Made by a program: the position numbers and the translations under genes. The notes under the pieces were generated by a model that saw only the letters and a program-made list of their open reading frames with translations, did not search any database and was not told where the DNA came from. From Halomonas nitroreducens (GTDB lineage Bacteria > Pseudomonadota > Gammaproteobacteria > Pseudomonadales > Halomonadaceae), in NCBI RefSeq assembly GCF_003966155.1, contig NZ_RXNS01000001.1, forward strand, positions 310,001 through 374,000: a DNA stretch of 64,000 nt. Reading direction: 5' to 3'. Shown piece after piece: positions 50,956 to 59,244 of the stretch; within the stretch, counting starts at the first letter, position 1; each line of letters begins with the position of its first letter.

Positions 50956-52362
50956 ATGTCCACCACGCTGACCCGGGGCGCGGCGCTGGCCGCGCTGCTG
51001 ACAGGACTGTCCGGCCCGGCCCTGGCCGATGCCCAGCGGCTCGAGGCCGACCTGCGCGCCTTGTTCGCCGATACCCCCGGCGAGCTGTCCATCGGCGAGG
51101 TCTCCGATAGCCTGCTGGGTGGCAGCACCACCGCCGAGAACCTGGTCATCGTCGGTGACAATGGCGACCGGCTGCGGCTCGATCGCTATACGGTCGAAGG
51201 CGACTACGACCGGCCCGACGAGGTGGTGATGGAAGGCCTGCGCTTCGAGGCACGGGACGACGAGCCGGGCGTCATCAGCGCCGAGCGGCTGGTGGTCGGC
51301 GAGCCCTCCCGGTCGCTGCTGGCCCTGCACGACCTGCCCCGGGACGGCGAGCTCGCCGCCGCCGAGCTGACCATCGACGGCCTGGAGATGAGTCGCGAGA
51401 CGCCGCGCACCCGGGTCGAGGGGGGCAAGGAGGTCTTCCTCGGCACGGCCACCGGGCGGCTGGCCATCGACCACCTGTACGCCACCGAGCTCTCCCGCCA
51501 GGCCGTCGGCCGCCTGGAAATGACCGGCATCACCGGCAGCGGGGAACAGCTGGAGGACATCGGTGACGGTCACTTCTCGCTGGCCTCCGTCAGCCTGGCG
51601 GGGCTGCGCGGGCTCGACCGGGAGGAGGAGCGGTCCCTCGAGCGACTGGAGCTCAGCGACCTGAGCATCGAGGCCGAGCGGCTGGTGGCGACCCTCGAGC
51701 GCCTGCGCGTCGACGGCGACATGACCGACGGTGGGGGCGGCATGTGGCTCGAGTCCCTCGAGCTCGACCTGGCGCGAATGATCGAGCTGGCCCCGGAGGC
51801 CGAGCAGACCCAGCTGCGCATGGCCAGCAACGTGCTCACCGGCGGCAGCGGCCGGCTCACGGTCGACGCCGCCTTCGACGGCGAGTGGCAGACCGTCGGG
51901 CCCAAGAGCCTGCTGACCGGCGAGAGCCGGATCACCGCCGGCGACGCCTTCCGCTGGACCATCGATACCGAGTTGCCGGTGCGCCTGCCCGAGGGGGTGG
52001 AGCCGTCGGCCTACCTGGCCGAGATGGACAGCCTCGAGGGCGTCACCCTGCTCGGCGGCGAGATCGAGACGACCCTGACCGAGCTCGGCCTGTTCGGCCG
52101 CATGCCGGCGGTGATGGCGGCCAGCCGGGGCGTCAGCGAAGCCGACTTCCTGGCCCAGGCAAGGACCCAGGCCAAGGGCTTCGGGACCATGCTCGGGGCC
52201 GAGTTCGGGGCCATCCTCGACGGCGTGGTGGACATGATGGAGGGCAAGGCCAGCGAGCTGGTGATCCATCTCTCCCTGCCGGCGGAGACCGGCATGGACA
52301 AGCTCGCCGACGACCCGCTGATGCTGCCGAGCAAGCTGTCGATGCAGGTGGAGACGCGCTGA
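50956..52362 (+). CDS. Secreted protein of unknown function
   Basis: I do not recognise this 468-residue protein. It has a signal peptide (about 1-24, ending LSGPALA) and an acidic mature chain with many short, alternating polar and hydrophobic strands, suggesting a long beta-rich fold of repeated strand pairs such as GRLAIDHLYATELSRQAVGRLEMTGI-type units. No cysteines or catalytic motifs stand out. AGGAGGTG lies 7 bases before the ATG at 50956; a GTG at 50947 would lie inside that ribosome site. A resemblance to periplasmic lipid-handling repeats is only a guess. Confidence 0.7.
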   Translation: MSTTLTRGAALAALLTGLSGPALADAQRLEADLRALFADTPGELSIGEVSDSLLGGSTTAENLVIVGDNGDRLRLDRYTVEGDYDRPDEVVMEGLRFEARDDEPGVISAERLVVGEPSRSLLALHDLPRDGELAAAELTIDGLEMSRETPRTRVEGGKEVFLGTATGRLAIDHLYATELSRQAVGRLEMTGITGSGEQLEDIGDGHFSLASVSLAGLRGLDREEERSLERLELSDLSIEAERLVATLERLRVDGDMTDGGGGMWLESLELDLARMIELAPEAEQTQLRMASNVLTGGSGRLTVDAAFDGEWQTVGPKSLLTGESRITAGDAFRWTIDTELPVRLPEGVEPSAYLAEMDSLEGVTLLGGEIETTLTELGLFGRMPAVMAASRGVSEADFLAQARTQAKGFGTMLGAEFGAILDGVVDMMEGKASELVIHLSLPAETGMDKLADDPLMLPSKLSMQVETR

Positions 52363-52413
52363 GCCTTCAGTATTTCTGAAGCTCGCATGAGAAATGATGG
52401 GGCGCACCATGAC

Positions 52414-52433
52414 GGGCTTTCATGTGAAAGCCC
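52414..52433. promoter_or_regulatory. Perfect palindrome upstream of glyA
   Basis: GGGCTTTCA-TG-TGAAAGCCC is a perfect 9-bp inverted repeat 59 bases before glyA. It could be an operator, a riboregulatory stem, or a terminator for the gene upstream, although no T run follows. Confidence 0.5.
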
Positions 52434-52492
52434 CCATGGCCTGGGGTATCATGGCGCCCTTCGATTCTCCCGTGACGCGAGGTTCCCCGCAG

Positions 52493-53758
52493 ATGTTCAG
52501 CCGTGATATGCAGATTGCCGGTTTCGATGACGCCCTGTTCGATGCGATGCAGAAGGAAAGCGCGCGTCAGGAAGCACACATCGAGCTGATCGCCTCCGAG
52601 AACTATGCCAGCCCGCGGGTGATGGAGGCCCAGGGCAGCCAGCTGACCAACAAGTACGCGGAAGGCTATCCCGGCAAGCGCTACTATGGCGGTTGCGAGT
52701 ACGTCGACATCGTCGAGCAGCTGGCCATCGACTACGCCAAGGAGCTGTTCGGCGCCTCCTACGCCAACGTCCAGCCCCATTCCGGCTCCCAGGCCAACGG
52801 CGCCGTCTTCCAGGCGCTGGTCAAGCCGGGCGACACCGTGCTGGGCATGAGCCTGGACGCCGGCGGCCACCTGACCCACGGTGCCCGTCCCAACTTCTCC
52901 GGCAAGCACTACAACGCCGTGCAGTACGGCATCGACGAGAACGGTCGCATCGACTACGACGAGGTCGCCAAGCTGGCCCGCGAGCACCAGCCGAAGATGA
53001 TCATCGCCGGCTTCTCCGCCTACTCCCAGATCATCGACTGGGCGAAGTTCCGCGAGATCGCCGACGAGGTGGGCGCCTACCTGCTGGTCGACATGGCGCA
53101 TATCGCCGGTCTGGTGGCGGCCGGGGTGTATCCGAGCCCGATGCCCCACGCCCACGTGGTCACCACCACCACCCACAAGACCCTGCGCGGTCCGCGCGGC
53201 GGCCTGATCCTCTCCAGCGAGGGCGATGCCGACATCGAGAAGAGGCTGCAGTCCGCGGTCTTCCCGGGCAGCCAGGGCGGCCCCCTGGAGCATGTCATCG
53301 CGGCCAAGGCGATCTGCTTCAAGGAAGCCATGGCAGCGGAGTTCAAGAGCTACCAGCAGCAAGTGGTCAAGAACGCCCAGACCATGGCCGGGGTGTTCAT
53401 CGAGCGCGGCTTCGACATCGTCTCCGGCGGCACCGAGGATCACCTCTTCCTGCTGTCCCTGGTCAAGCAGGGCCTGACCGGCAAGGACGCCGACGCCGCC
53501 CTGGGTCGCGCCCACATCACCGTCAACAAGAATGCCGTGCCCGGCGACCCCCAGAGCCCCTTCGTGACCTCGGGCCTGCGCATCGGCACCCCGGCGGTCA
53601 CCACCCGTGGCTTCGGCGAGACCGAGTGCCACGAGCTGGCCGGCTGGATCTGCGACATCCTCGACGTCATGGCCGAGGGCGCCGACACCGCCGCCATCGA
53701 GGCCGAGGTGAAGGGCAAGGTCGAGGCCGTCTGCGACCGCTTCCCCGTCTACCGCTGA
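52493..53758 (+). CDS. glyA: Serine hydroxymethyltransferase
   Basis: PLP enzyme of 421 residues that interconverts serine and glycine while making 5,10-methylene-THF. The PLP lysine is Lys229 in [25 protein letters not shown] and [20 protein letters not shown] are highly conserved. The ATG at 52493 gives the conserved N-terminus [12 protein letters not shown]; in-frame codons extend upstream through the palindrome and are not coding. A strong hairpin follows the stop. Confidence 0.97.
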   Translation: MFSRDMQIAGFDDALFDAMQKESARQEAHIELIASENYASPRVMEAQGSQLTNKYAEGYPGKRYYGGCEYVDIVEQLAIDYAKELFGASYANVQPHSGSQANGAVFQALVKPGDTVLGMSLDAGGHLTHGARPNFSGKHYNAVQYGIDENGRIDYDEVAKLAREHQPKMIIAGFSAYSQIIDWAKFREIADEVGAYLLVDMAHIAGLVAAGVYPSPMPHAHVVTTTTHKTLRGPRGGLILSSEGDADIEKRLQSAVFPGSQGGPLEHVIAAKAICFKEAMAAEFKSYQQQVVKNAQTMAGVFIERGFDIVSGGTEDHLFLLSLVKQGLTGKDADAALGRAHITVNKNAVPGDPQSPFVTSGLRIGTPAVTTRGFGETECHELAGWICDILDVMAEGADTAAIEAEVKGKVEAVCDRFPVYR

Positions 53759-53795
53759 GGTCCCGGCCGGGCATGTCCCGGCCAAGGCCCGCCTC

Positions 53796-53830
53796 GACGC
53801 CCCGTCCCGGCCTGCCCGGGACGGGGCGTC
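53796..53830 (+). terminator. Strong hairpin after glyA
   Basis: GACGCCCCGTCCCGG and CCGGGACGGGGCGTC pair perfectly over 15 bp with a 5-base loop, 38 bases after the glyA stop. There is no T tail, so it may act in transcript stability or with Rho. Confidence 0.6.
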
Positions 53831-53928
53831 GTCCGTTCAGCGCCGGGAAGGGGGCGCTGTTCGAGGCTTTGCGTGTCCTGCCGACGGGCTAGGCTGGGCG
53901 CTCCCCACAGCCATAGCCGAGTCTTGCG

Positions 53929-54906
53929 ATGCTCGAACACCGTGAACGGCCGCGGCACGAGTCCCTGCTGCCGGAGAGCCGGGAGGACGAGAGCGGCCAG
54001 GCCTGGATGGTCAGCTACATCGACGTCATGACGTTGCTGGTGGTGCTGTTCGTGCTGGTGATCGCCCTCGCCGAGCACCACGATGCATCGCCGCCGACGC
54101 CGGCTGCCGCCGCCCCAGCCAGACTCGGCGTGCCCCTGCCGGCGGCGCTGGCCCAGGCCCGGGAGGCGACGGCGTCGGTCCCGCCATCGCCGGGGCCGGT
54201 ACTGGCTCCCCCGGCGGTCAGCGCCGCGCTGGGCGTGGCCGGGCTGCCGGCGCCGTCCGCCGCCGAGCCGCCGGCGCTGTTGGCCCGCCTGCCACTGGAG
54301 CTCCAGGCGGATGAGCCCCATCTCCCGCTGCTGCCGCAACTGGCGCTGCCCTCGGGCCTCGATCTCGCGGCGCCGCTGGCCGACTATATGGTGATCCTCA
54401 CCGACCACCTGCCGACCGGCGTGGAGGCCGCGCCCAGGGCGACCAGTGAGGGCCTGAGCCTGGCCGCCCGCGAGGTCGCCGAGGCCGTGGCCTCCGCCCC
54501 CTACCTGCCGGACCTGCAGGGCGTGGAGGTGACCCGGGTGCCGGAAGGGGTGCGCTTGCGGGTGGAGGATCGCCTGCTGTTTCCCACCGCCCAGGCGGAA
54601 CTCACCGAGGCGGGCCTGGCCCTGGTGGCGGGGCGGCTGGGGGAGGTGGTGGCGCGCCATCGCGGCGAGGTGGCCGTGCAGGGGCACACCGACAGCCGCC
54701 CGATCCGGACCCCGCGCTTCCCCTCCAACTGGGCGCTGTCCAGCGCCCGGGCCATCGCCATCGTCGAGGCCCTGGTGCGGGCTGGCATCGCCCCGTCCCG
54801 GCTGCGCGCCGTGGGCCTGGCCGACACCCGTCCCCTGGCGAGCAATGCCACGGCCCAGGGGCGGGCGCGCAACCGGCGTGTCGAGGTGGTGATCCAGACC
54901 CGTTGA
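53929..54906 (+). CDS. Orphan MotB-like / OmpA-domain protein
   Basis: Protein of 325 residues built like a stator B subunit: a cytoplasmic N-terminus, one membrane helix at about 28-48 (MVSYIDVMTLLVVLFVLVIAL) with the aspartate at the position of the MotB proton-carrying residue, an Ala/Pro-rich periplasmic linker (about 55-200), and a C-terminal OmpA/MotB peptidoglycan-binding domain (about 210-325, QGHTDSRPIRTPRFPSNWALSSARA). MotA or another A subunit is not adjacent. It might pair with a distant stator A protein or belong to the Zor/ExbD-like group. Confidence 0.83.
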   Translation: MLEHRERPRHESLLPESREDESGQAWMVSYIDVMTLLVVLFVLVIALAEHHDASPPTPAAAAPARLGVPLPAALAQAREATASVPPSPGPVLAPPAVSAALGVAGLPAPSAAEPPALLARLPLELQADEPHLPLLPQLALPSGLDLAAPLADYMVILTDHLPTGVEAAPRATSEGLSLAAREVAEAVASAPYLPDLQGVEVTRVPEGVRLRVEDRLLFPTAQAELTEAGLALVAGRLGEVVARHRGEVAVQGHTDSRPIRTPRFPSNWALSSARAIAIVEALVRAGIAPSRLRAVGLADTRPLASNATAQGRARNRRVEVVIQTR

Positions 54907-54969
54907 GGCGTCTCCCCCGGAGCTTCGTTATGCTGACAGTCGGCAACCGGTACATCGCAAGGAGGGGGC

Positions 54970-56379
54970 ATGTCGACACTGACGTTTCTGGGGGCGGTGG
55001 GAGAGGTAACCGGTTCGCGCTACCTGCTGGAGGTGGATGGCGAGCCGCGCGCGCACAAGCTGCTGCTGGAGTGCGGCATGCACCAGGGCGGCCGCGATGC
55101 CGAGGGCGCCAATGCCGTGCCCTTCGGGCGACTGGCAACCGAACTCGAGGCGGTGGTGCTGTCGCATGGGCATCTCGATCATGCCGGGCTGCTGCCCAAG
55201 CTGGTGCGGGAGGGCTATCGCGGGCCGATCCATTGCACCGCCGACACTGCCGAGTTGCTCGAGATCATGCTGGTCGACGCCGCCTTCGTGATGGCCAAGG
55301 ACGTGGAGTGGGAGAACCGCTGGCGGGGGCGGGCCGGCAAGCCGGCCATCGAGCCGCTCTACGACGAGGACGATGTCGCCCTGACGCTGTCGCTCTGCGA
55401 ACCCCACGGCCTCGGCCGGCCGGTGCAGCTGCCCGGCGGGGTGACCCTGGTCTTCCGCGATGCCGGGCACATCCTGGGGTCGGCCATCGTCGAGCTGAGC
55501 ATCCCCTCCGGCGGCCAGCAACGCCGACTGGTGTTCTCCGGGGATCTCGGCAATCCCGATTCGGTGCTGATGAAGCACCCCGAGAAGGTCTACGACGCCG
55601 ACCTGGTGCTGATGGAGAGCACCTACGGTGACCGCGACCATCGGCCCCTGGAGGAGACCCTGGAGGAGTTCGCCCAGGTCCTGGAGGAGGCCCACCGCAA
55701 CGGCGGCAATGTGCTGATCCCGGCCTTCGCCGTGGGCCGTACCCAGGAGATCCTCTACCACCTCAGCGTGCTCTATCACCAGGGGCGGCTGCGCCAGCAG
55801 ATGGTGTTCCTCGATAGCCCCATGGCGATCCGCGTCACCGAGCTCTATGCCCGCAAGCGCAAATCGCTCGACCCCGAGGATCTCAAGGTGCTCAATATCG
55901 CCGCCCATGGCGATCCCGGGCAGTATCTGCCGATCCTGCGCCTGACCCGCACCGTGGAGGAATCCATGGCCATCAACCGCATCCATGGCGGCGCCATCAT
56001 CATCGCCGGCGCCGGCATGTGCAACGGCGGGCGCATCGTCCACCACTTCCGCTACAACCTCGAGCGACCCAGCACCCGACTGGTCATCGTCGGCTTCCAG
56101 GCCGAGGGCACCCTGGGGCGCGAGATCATCGACGGCGCCGAGCGGGTCCGGGTACTGGGCGAGGACCTGGCCGTCAAGGCCCGGGTGCATACCCTCGGCG
56201 GCTTCTCCGCCCATGCGGGGCAGCGCCAGCTGATCGGCTGGGCCGGCGCCTTCCATGGCCAACCGCGCTTCTACCTGGTGCATGGCGAACCCGGAGCCCA
56301 GCTGGCGCTCCAGGGGGCGCTGGCCGAGAGCGGCATCGACGCCGAGATCCCCACCTATCGCCAGCGCATCGAACTCTAA
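54970..56379 (+). CDS. MBL-fold beta-CASP hydrolase (RNA-type)
   Basis: Metallo-beta-lactamase protein of 469 residues with a beta-CASP domain, of the YSH1/COG1236 group. The metal site HGHLDH is at residues 66-71; FRDAGHILGSAIVEL, FSGDLGN, and the beta-CASP motifs VLIPAFAVGRTQEILYHL and GGFSAHAGQRQLIGW follow. Family members are usually nucleases that act on RNA, but the bacterial substrate is not known. AAGGAGGG precedes the ATG. Confidence 0.9.
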   Translation: MSTLTFLGAVGEVTGSRYLLEVDGEPRAHKLLLECGMHQGGRDAEGANAVPFGRLATELEAVVLSHGHLDHAGLLPKLVREGYRGPIHCTADTAELLEIMLVDAAFVMAKDVEWENRWRGRAGKPAIEPLYDEDDVALTLSLCEPHGLGRPVQLPGGVTLVFRDAGHILGSAIVELSIPSGGQQRRLVFSGDLGNPDSVLMKHPEKVYDADLVLMESTYGDRDHRPLEETLEEFAQVLEEAHRNGGNVLIPAFAVGRTQEILYHLSVLYHQGRLRQQMVFLDSPMAIRVTELYARKRKSLDPEDLKVLNIAAHGDPGQYLPILRLTRTVEESMAINRIHGGAIIIAGAGMCNGGRIVHHFRYNLERPSTRLVIVGFQAEGTLGREIIDGAERVRVLGEDLAVKARVHTLGGFSAHAGQRQLIGWAGAFHGQPRFYLVHGEPGAQLALQGALAESGIDAEIPTYRQRIEL

Positions 56380-56481
56380 TTTCCCGGATGGCTGACCCTC
56401 CCGCGTCGACTTGCCGCATGGCATGTCGTCGGGGAAGGGCTATGCTTAATATATTTGGGAATTATGTTAGAGGATTTAGTT

Positions 56482-57084
56482 ATGAAAAAATCGCTACTCA
56501 CGCTGGTCATCGCCGGCGCGATCACGGCGTCGTTCTCGATGGCGGCGCCCGCCGCCCAGGCAACCGAGGTGCCGGCCTACCGCGAGACGCAGCTGGGCCT
56601 CTATGTCACGGCGGCGGAGGCCCATGCGCTGATGCAGCAGAACGATCGGGCGGTGCTGGTCGATGTGCGGGATCCCATCGAGATCAAGTTCACCGGCTTC
56701 GCGACACCCACCGACATCCATGTGCCCTGGGTGCTGGGCGATCGCGAGCATTTCGATGCCGAGGCCCGGACCTGGCCGATGGTCAGGAACCCCGATTTCG
56801 AAGCCGAGATCCAGGCCGAACTCGAAGCGCTGGAAGTGGCCAAGGACGATCCGATCATCGTGATGTGCCGCTCCGGCTCGACGCGCAGTGCCCCGGCGGC
56901 GGACCTGATCGCCGAGCTGGGGTTCAGCGAGGTCTACTCCGTGACCGATGGCTTCGAGGGCGGCAAGCTCGAGGAGGGCGACTCCAGGGGCGTGCGCGCC
57001 AAGAGCGGCTGGCGCAACTCGGGGCTGCCCTGGAGCTACGAGGTGAACCCCGAGGTGGCTTGGACGCCTGGCGACGATCATTGA
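56482..57084 (+). CDS. Secreted rhodanese-like sulfurtransferase
   Basis: Periplasmic protein of 200 residues. A signal peptide covers about 1-27 (KKSLLTLVIAGAITASFSMAAPAAQA). The rhodanese domain has AVLVDVRDPIEIKFTGFA and the active-site loop MCRSGSTRSAPAA with the catalytic cysteine at Cys129. It should hold or transfer sulfane sulfur outside the cytoplasm. The ATG at 56482 follows AGAGGA and an AT-rich promoter-like stretch. The DsrE-like gene follows after 37 bases, and the sulfide-oxidation genes lie beyond. Confidence 0.9.
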   Translation: MKKSLLTLVIAGAITASFSMAAPAAQATEVPAYRETQLGLYVTAAEAHALMQQNDRAVLVDVRDPIEIKFTGFATPTDIHVPWVLGDREHFDAEARTWPMVRNPDFEAEIQAELEALEVAKDDPIIVMCRSGSTRSAPAADLIAELGFSEVYSVTDGFEGGKLEEGDSRGVRAKSGWRNSGLPWSYEVNPEVAWTPGDDH

Positions 57085-57121
57085 GGCCGAACGGCTACCC
57101 CCAATCCAAGGAGTCGATGCG

Positions 57122-57586
57122 ATGCAGTGGCGAAACCTGATCCTGGCGGCCGCGGTGATGGTCGCGTCCCCGGTGCTGGCGGCGGAGCATGAAGGAGATC
57201 ACGACATGAGCGACAAGGCGTTGGTGATTCTGAGCAGCGATTCCCTGCAGACCCAGGGGATGGCCATGGTGCTGTCTCGCACCATGCAGCAACAGGGCAG
57301 CGATCTCTCCGTCCTGCTGTGTGACCAGGCCGGGGATCTGGCCGTGGCGAGCTATCAGAGTCCCGAGGCCCTGAAGACCGCCCCTGGCAGTCCCATGGCC
57401 TCCATGAAGCCGGAGATGTTGCTCCAGGCGCTGATCGACGATGGTGCCCAGGTAGATGTCTGTGCCCTCTACCTGCCCAACAGCGACTATGCCGAGGAAG
57501 ACTTGCGGCAGGGCGTCGGCGTCGCCACGCCACCGCCCATGGCGGAGATGATGCGAGACCCGAGCATTCCCGTCTTCACCTTCTGA
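57122..57586 (+). CDS. Secreted DsrE-like protein
   Basis: Protein of 154 residues with a signal peptide (about 1-21, cleaved near VLAAEHE) and a DsrE/DsrF-like fold. Cysteines at Cys67 (LSVLLCDQAG) and Cys114 (VDVCALYLPN) are candidates for carrying sulfane sulfur. Proteins of this type are usually cytoplasmic, so an exported one next to an exported rhodanese suggests a periplasmic sulfur-relay pair. An overlapping hairpin forms its terminator. Confidence 0.8.
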   Translation: MQWRNLILAAAVMVASPVLAAEHEGDHDMSDKALVILSSDSLQTQGMAMVLSRTMQQQGSDLSVLLCDQAGDLAVASYQSPEALKTAPGSPMASMKPEMLLQALIDDGAQVDVCALYLPNSDYAEEDLRQGVGVATPPPMAEMMRDPSIPVFTF

Positions 57587-57609
57587 CGTCCGTGACGTCG
57601 GGTCTTTTT
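57585..57609 (+). terminator. Terminator after DsrE-like gene
   Basis: GACGTC-CGT-GACGTC followed by GGGTCTTTTT begins in the stop codon of the DsrE-like gene. A second stem, GCCGCCC/GGGCGGC at 57610-57627, follows directly. Confidence 0.55.
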
Positions 57610-57627
57610 GCCGCCCCTCTGGGCGGC

Positions 57628-57780
57628 ATTCGACGGCATCCACGCCCCCAACGCCTGGCCCGCCGCATCAGGGGGCCTGCGGCGTCGCGATTGCCTGGCC
57701 GATCATCGCCGGCCTGACCCTGCAGGTGGCCAACGGGCCATAGCGTGCCGCTATCCTGCCGCCTCTCTTATATGAAAAAA
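57628..57780. other. Non-coding stretch before sulfide operon
   Basis: No gene is visible. The composition falls from GC-rich to AT-rich towards 57770, leading to the palindrome and promoter region of the persulfide dioxygenase gene. Confidence 0.4.
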
Positions 57781-57798
57781 TAATCTAACGTTAGATTA
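57781..57798. promoter_or_regulatory. Perfect 18-bp palindrome, likely operator of sulfide operon
   Basis: TAATCTAAC/GTTAGATTA is a perfect palindrome in a short AT-rich island, 92 bases before the persulfide dioxygenase gene and next to a TATGAT -10-like hexamer (57810-57815). It is the kind of site bound by ArsR-type sulfide sensors (BigR/SqrR group). No such regulator gene is in the window. Confidence 0.65.
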
Positions 57799-57889
57799 AA
57801 TTATTTGGTTATGATGCGGTCATACCCGCAGACCCGGGACGTGCCGAGATCGCCGTCCCCCCATCCTTTGCGGCCAACGGAGGCACCCC

Positions 57890-58759
57890 ATGTCCCAGCA
57901 GCCCATCGTCAAGGCCTTCTTCGACGAGCCCACCAACACCTTCAGCTACGTGGTCCGCGATCCGGACTCAAACGCCTGCGCCATCCTCGATTCGGTGCTC
58001 GATTTCGACTATGCCGCCGGCCGCACCGACGTGCGCTCCGCCGACGAGATCATCGCCTATGTCGAGGGGGAGGGCCTGAGCGTCGAGTGGGTGCTCGAGA
58101 CCCATGTGCATGCCGACCATCTCTCGGCGGCGCCCTACCTGCACGACAAGCTGGGTGGCAAGACCGGCATCGGCGCCCGTATCGTCGAGGTCCAGGAGAT
58201 CTTCGGCAAGGCCTTCAATGCCGGTACCGAATTCGCCCGGGACGGCAGCCAGTTCGACCGCCTCTTCGAGGAGGGCGATGCCTTCGCCATCGGCGGCCTC
58301 GAGGGGCGGGTGCTGCACACTCCGGGCCACACCCCGGCCTGCCTGACCTATGTGATCGGCGATGCCGCCTTCGTCGGCGACACCCTCTTCATGCCCGACT
58401 ACGGCACGGCGCGCTGCGACTTCCCCGGCGGCGATGCCCGCACCCTATACCGCTCCATCCAGAAGGTGCTGGCGCTGCCCGGCGAGACCCGGCTCTTCCT
58501 GTGCCACGACTACAAGGCCCCGGATCGCGAGGAGTACCAGCACGAGACCACGGTGGCCGAACAGCGTGCCCACAACATCCATGTCCATGAGGGCGTCGAC
58601 GAGGACGATTTCGTCAGGATGCGCACCGAGCGCGATGCCACCCTGGGCATGCCGCGGCTGATCCTGCCCTCGGTGCAGGTCAACATGCGCGCCGGCGAGA
58701 TGCCCCCCGCCGAGAACAACGGGCAGGTCTACCTCAAGGTGCCGATCAACCGCTTCTGA
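57890..58759 (+). CDS. MBL-fold persulfide dioxygenase (ETHE1/Blh-like)
   Basis: Iron-dependent dioxygenase of 289 residues expected to oxidise glutathione persulfide to sulfite. The metal ligands are in ETHVHADHLSAAPYL (His72, His74, Asp76, His77), with HTPGHTPACLTY, GDTLFMPDYGTARCDFPGGDA and LCHDYKAP following. It is the first gene of a run with a DUF442 protein and SQR, which fits a sulfide-detoxification operon of the Blh type, where the DUF442 part can be fused to the dioxygenase; here they are separate. Confidence 0.92.
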   Translation: MSQQPIVKAFFDEPTNTFSYVVRDPDSNACAILDSVLDFDYAAGRTDVRSADEIIAYVEGEGLSVEWVLETHVHADHLSAAPYLHDKLGGKTGIGARIVEVQEIFGKAFNAGTEFARDGSQFDRLFEEGDAFAIGGLEGRVLHTPGHTPACLTYVIGDAAFVGDTLFMPDYGTARCDFPGGDARTLYRSIQKVLALPGETRLFLCHDYKAPDREEYQHETTVAEQRAHNIHVHEGVDEDDFVRMRTERDATLGMPRLILPSVQVNMRAGEMPPAENNGQVYLKVPINRF

Positions 58760-58778
58760 TGCGGAAGGAGAGACGTCG

Positions 58779-59198
58779 ATGAAGATTCAGCAACTCGAGC
58801 CGGGCGTGGCCATCGCCGACGCGATCAGCGTCGCCGACCTCGACGAGGTCGCCCGGCGGGGCTTCCAGGCGGTGATCTGCAACCGCCGTTCCGGCGAGGC
58901 CGAGGACCATCCCGACGACGCCGCCCTGCGCCAGCGTGCCGAGGCCCTGGGCCTGGCCTGGCGCTGCATTCCGGTGGCGCCCGGGGAGTATGGCGAGGCG
59001 GACATCGAGGCCTTCGGCCGTGCCCTGGACGCGCTGCCGCCCCCGATCCTGGCGTTCTGCCGCACCGGGAGGCGGGCCGTGCATCTCTGGGCCCAGTCCC
59101 GGGCCCGCGAGCCCGGCTGCGACATTCCGGCGCTGCTGGAAGCGGCCCACGCCGCCGGCCACGACCCCCAGCCGATCCGCGAGATGCTGGACGCCTGA
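58779..59198 (+). CDS. DUF442/TIGR01244-family sulfur transferase
   Basis: Protein of 139 residues with a phosphatase-like fold of the Blh N-terminal type. The active-site loop FCRTGRRAVHLW fits CX4R, with Cys94 and Arg99. In other bacteria the domain transfers persulfide sulfur or acts before the dioxygenase. AAGGAGAG precedes the ATG. It lies between the dioxygenase and SQR. Confidence 0.87.
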   Translation: MKIQQLEPGVAIADAISVADLDEVARRGFQAVICNRRSGEAEDHPDDAALRQRAEALGLAWRCIPVAPGEYGEADIEAFGRALDALPPPILAFCRTGRRAVHLWAQSRAREPGCDIPALLEAAHAAGHDPQPIREMLDA

Positions 59199-59244
59199 CG
59201 GGCGCCCGCCACGACAACGACAACTCGACCCCCGGAGCCACGCC

